Origin: an uncultured Gammaproteobacteria bacterium
GTDB lineage: Bacteria; Pseudomonadota; Gammaproteobacteria; Rariloculales; Rariloculaceae
Length of the DNA stretch: 16,452 nt
Assembly (NCBI GenBank): GCA_946887385.1
Contig: CAMPKU010000083.1
Location: 1 to 16,452, forward strand
Direction: 5' to 3'
The notes beneath the pieces are model-generated. The model saw nothing but the letters and a program-made list of their open reading frames with translations. It made no database searches and had not been told where the DNA came from. Both the position numbers and the translations under genes were made by a program. Position 1 is the first letter of the stretch; each line of letters begins with the position of its first letter. This document shows positions 14,537 through 16,452 of this stretch, one piece after another.

Positions 14537-15496
14537 TTAGCTCGTTGCCATCTCGATGCCAAGCACGGCGAGGCCGTCGAGCGCGGCTTCCATCGCCCGC
14601 TCCCCTTCTTTGATGGCTTCGTCGGCGCGATCGAAGTCGAGCAAGCCGATGTGCGCGAGCCGTGGCGCAACCACCAAGTCCGGAGGCTCACCGCCCATCC
14701 GGCTACGCGTGATGCGCACCTGCATGATGTCGAGGCTTGCAGCAATCACACCTAGAACCGACGGCGGATGCGGCTCGTCGTTGGCCGGCCAGAGCCTGCT
14801 CAAGCTCTTGCGCAGCCACCCTCGGTCGTCGGCGCCGCTCGCGTCGGCATCGTGTACGACGAGATTGCGGCCGACGATGCCGTAGCTCAAATCAACGGCG
14901 ATCACGATTTCCGCACCCATCGCACGCGCCAGCGACACGGGCACCGGGTTGACCAGCGCGCCGTCGACGAGCAGCCCATCGTCGGTGGGCACCGGCGTGA
15001 ACAGTCCCGGCATCGCGAGCGAGGCGCGCACCGCGTTCAACGTCGAGCCCTTGCGCAGCCACACCTCGGCGCCGTTCTCGAGCGAAGTGGCCACGGCCGC
15101 AAACGGAATCGGCAGTTCCTCGATGGGCCGATCCTCGAAGCCGCGGCCGACGAACGCCATGAACTTCTGGCCTTTGAGCAAGCCGCCGCTGAAACCCACG
15201 TCGGTGAACGACAGCACGTCGCGGCGGCGCATGCCGGCCGTGCCTGTACAGAACCGGTCGAATTCGCCGCTGGCGTACGCGGCACCGACGAGCGCCCCAA
15301 CCGACGTGCCGCAGACGATGTCCGGCCGCACGCCGGCACGCTCGAGCGCGCGCACCACGCCGACGTGTGCCCAACCGCGCGCAGCGCCGCTACCTAAAAC
15401 GAGACCGAGCCTAGGCGTGCGCCGCCTGCGGGCGACGACCAGTTCCTCGCTTGGATTCGCGGCCACGATTCCACCTTCGGACGCACTCACAACCAT
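14537..15496 (-). CDS. Patatin-like phospholipase family protein (RssA-like)
   Basis: The product has 319 residues. The patatin fold is clear: the oxyanion loop GSGAARGWAHVG (35-46), the nucleophile elbow GTSVG (63-67; Ser65) and the catalytic DGA motif (178-180; Asp178) in LLVDGALVNPVPVSLAR. Ser and Asp form the dyad of these lipid acyl hydrolases. There is no signal peptide, so it is probably cytoplasmic or peripheral on the inner membrane. The tail beyond about 205 is less conserved in this family. The start is uncertain: the ATG at 15496 has no good Shine-Dalgarno, while GTG at 15466 has AAGGTGG just upstream and would shorten the protein by 10 residues. It follows the PPOX gene by 46 bases and is likely cotranscribed with it. 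Confidence 0.92.
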   Translation of the reverse strand: MVVSASEGGIVAANPSEELVVARRRRTPRLGLVLGSGAARGWAHVGVVRALERAGVRPDIVCGTSVGALVGAAYASGEFDRFCTGTAGMRRRDVLSFTDVGFSGGLLKGQKFMAFVGRGFEDRPIEELPIPFAAVATSLENGAEVWLRKGSTLNAVRASLAMPGLFTPVPTDDGLLVDGALVNPVPVSLARAMGAEIVIAVDLSYGIVGRNLVVHDADASGADDRGWLRKSLSRLWPANDEPHPPSVLGVIAASLDIMQVRITRSRMGGEPPDLVVAPRLAHIGLLDFDRADEAIKEGERAMEAALDGLAVLGIEMATS

Positions 15497-15542
15497 TCGA
15501 GACGGTGCAAATTGCGTGCCGTCCGGCGCGTCGAGCAGCGCG

Positions 15543-15998
15543 TCAGCGCTTCATCTTGAGCAAGGCGCCGCCGAAGAAACCCTCCACGCTGTCGAGCTCG
15601 ATGATCATGGCGTGGCCCTTGCGGTCCTTGTCTTGGCTTTGCTCGAACGCATGGGCGCTTTCGTAGACGCGCTGGCGTGCGGCCTCGCTCGCGTCGATAC
15701 GCGCGCGGCCGCGAACAATCATGAAATCGCGGCCGTCGGTGCGAAAGTCGCCGTAGATGAGCGCCACGGTCGGGTTTTTCTTCACCGAATCGAGAATGCG
15801 GCCGTCCGGATTGCGCACCCAGATCGCCAGCGCCGTGTCGCTATACGCCTGCGTACTGCCGCGAAACGAAATCTGCGGCTCATTGTTCTCGTCGACGTAA
15901 GAAATCACGACGGGCTTGCGCCGCTCGAACGCCGTGTTCACGGCCTTCTTCATGTCTTCGGACAGCTTGAGCTCGGTCAAAACGGGCGGTGCGCTCAT
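15543..15998 (-). CDS. Pyridoxamine 5'-phosphate oxidase-fold (PPOX) flavin-binding protein
   Basis: The product has 151 residues, typical for small split-barrel PPOX proteins. Visible blocks are KPVVISYVDENNEPQISFRGS (28-48), LAIWVRNPDGRILDSVKKNPTVALIYGDF (57-85) and FMIVRGRARID (92-102), followed by a helix. Members bind FMN or F420, or sometimes haem, as dimers; the cofactor here cannot be assigned. It is too short and lacks the catalytic C-terminus of a true PdxH, so it is not the vitamin B6 enzyme. I chose the ATG at 15998 because AGAGGAG lies 7 bases upstream; the frame is open further up but without family-like sequence. It heads a likely two-gene unit with the patatin gene. Confidence 0.88.
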   Translation of the reverse strand: MSAPPVLTELKLSEDMKKAVNTAFERRKPVVISYVDENNEPQISFRGSTQAYSDTALAIWVRNPDGRILDSVKKNPTVALIYGDFRTDGRDFMIVRGRARIDASEAARQRVYESAHAFEQSQDKDRKGHAMIIELDSVEGFFGGALLKMKR

Positions 15999-16161
15999 CG
16001 AACGACTCCTCTTTATAAGCGTGAGGATAGTACCGCAAACCGCCGCCGCGCCGAGCCGAGGTCTCGCAGCGCGAGATGACATCGGTTGCGTCCCAGGCGC
16101 CGGAGCGGTAAAACCATTTCGTTGGAACGCTCGCGACATTGAGAGCAACCGGGGGAAGGCC

Positions 16162-16452
16162 ATGCGCGACTTCGTCATGTGCTCAATCGGGGTGGTCGGC
16201 TTCACGCTGCTTCTTTCGGGCCGAGCTGCTGCCCAATCCGTGGAGGAGCCGGAAGAAATCATCGTTCGCGGCAAACCGCTGGGCGAGTTTCGCCTCGAAA
16301 TCGAGCGGGCGCGCGACGAGATGATCGGTATCTTCAACGACGCCAATGAGAACGACGACACCGACGTGCGGTGTCGATATGAGGCTCCAACCGGCACTCG
16401 AATCCCGGCGCGCGTCTGCTTCTCTGCGGCTCAAGACCGTGCGAGCGCCAGC
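16162..16452 (+). CDS. Secreted protein of unknown function (3' end outside window)
   Basis: The first 97 residues are visible and the frame is open to the window edge. MRDFVMCSIGVVGFTLLLSG followed by RAAAQS is a signal peptide with likely cleavage after AAAQ (about residue 25). The mature part starts VEEPEEIIVRGKPLGEFR, then a charged helix LEIERARDEMIGIFNDANEND, then two cysteines (Cys71 and Cys86) around YEAPTGTRIPARV that may form a disulfide. The EEIIVRG start recalls the plug region of TonB receptors, but what follows does not. The pattern resembles a recurrent uncharacterised secreted family of Gammaproteobacteria, from memory only. The ATG at 16162 follows a GGGGGAAGG stretch (16151-16159). 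It diverges from the PPOX gene across 163 bases. Confidence 0.7.
   Translation, partial: MRDFVMCSIGVVGFTLLLSGRAAAQSVEEPEEIIVRGKPLGEFRLEIERARDEMIGIFNDANENDDTDVRCRYEAPTGTRIPARVCFSAAQDRASAS

Noticed and set aside
16062..16076. Small hairpin TCTCGC-AGC-GCGAGA upstream of the last gene
   Set aside because: A 6-base stem is common by chance in GC-rich DNA. There is no U-run, it is not repeated elsewhere in the window, and it has no clear position relative to a promoter.
14949..16079. Open frame of 376 codons on the + strand
   Set aside because: It is antisense to the patatin and PPOX genes, both of which have clear motifs. No domain is visible in the + strand translation.
1..16452. CRISPR array, tRNA or rRNA genes, insertion sequence transposases
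   Set aside because: No regular direct-repeat/spacer array, no cloverleaf-like or rRNA-like sequence and no transposase-like product was seen on either strand.

Overview
This window is GC-rich bacterial chromosome with long ORF-like shadows on the unused strand. Two features suggest a proteobacterium, probably gammaproteobacterial: an envelope-heavy gene set (secreted M16 peptidase, secreted PQQ dehydrogenase, MHYT hybrid kinase, patatin) and short extragenic palindromes. That placement is an inference from gene content; no rRNA or tRNA is present. Sixteen protein genes are supported, two of them cut by the window edges. No gene-free stretch exceeds about 230 bases.

Left edge (1-1860, + strand): the C-terminal end of a LuxR-type regulator, then an acyl-CoA-dehydrogenase-fold flavoprotein.

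Core locus (1886-6278): a divergent ECF sigma factor system. The minus strand carries an ECF42-type sigma factor with a TPR-like C-terminal extension, a YCII/DGPF protein, and a small secreted HELGH protein. The plus strand carries an unusual YCII-DUF1428 fusion, a second YCII/DGPF protein, and a DUF924 protein. The 227-base gap between the two arms holds two divergent copies of one bipartite motif, CGATGTCGA-N17-CGACTA. One copy faces each arm. This looks like a self-regulating ECF42 regulon and is the most interesting item here.

Middle (6286-7492): a ribbon-helix-helix/PIN toxin-antitoxin pair with a clear operator, and a small gene of unknown function. These are interleaved with copies of a short palindrome whose half-site is close to GGGGACGGATTT. 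Five copies lie between 2480 and 7492. Two form an inverted, REPIN-like pair. Copies supply the stop codons of two genes, and one encodes part of the signal peptide of a third.

Right part (7477-15998, all minus strand): a secreted PQQ-dependent dehydrogenase, a large secreted M16 metallopeptidase, an MHYT sensor hybrid histidine kinase, a patatin-like phospholipase and a PPOX-fold flavin protein. The last gene (16162 to the edge, + strand) begins an uncharacterised secreted protein.
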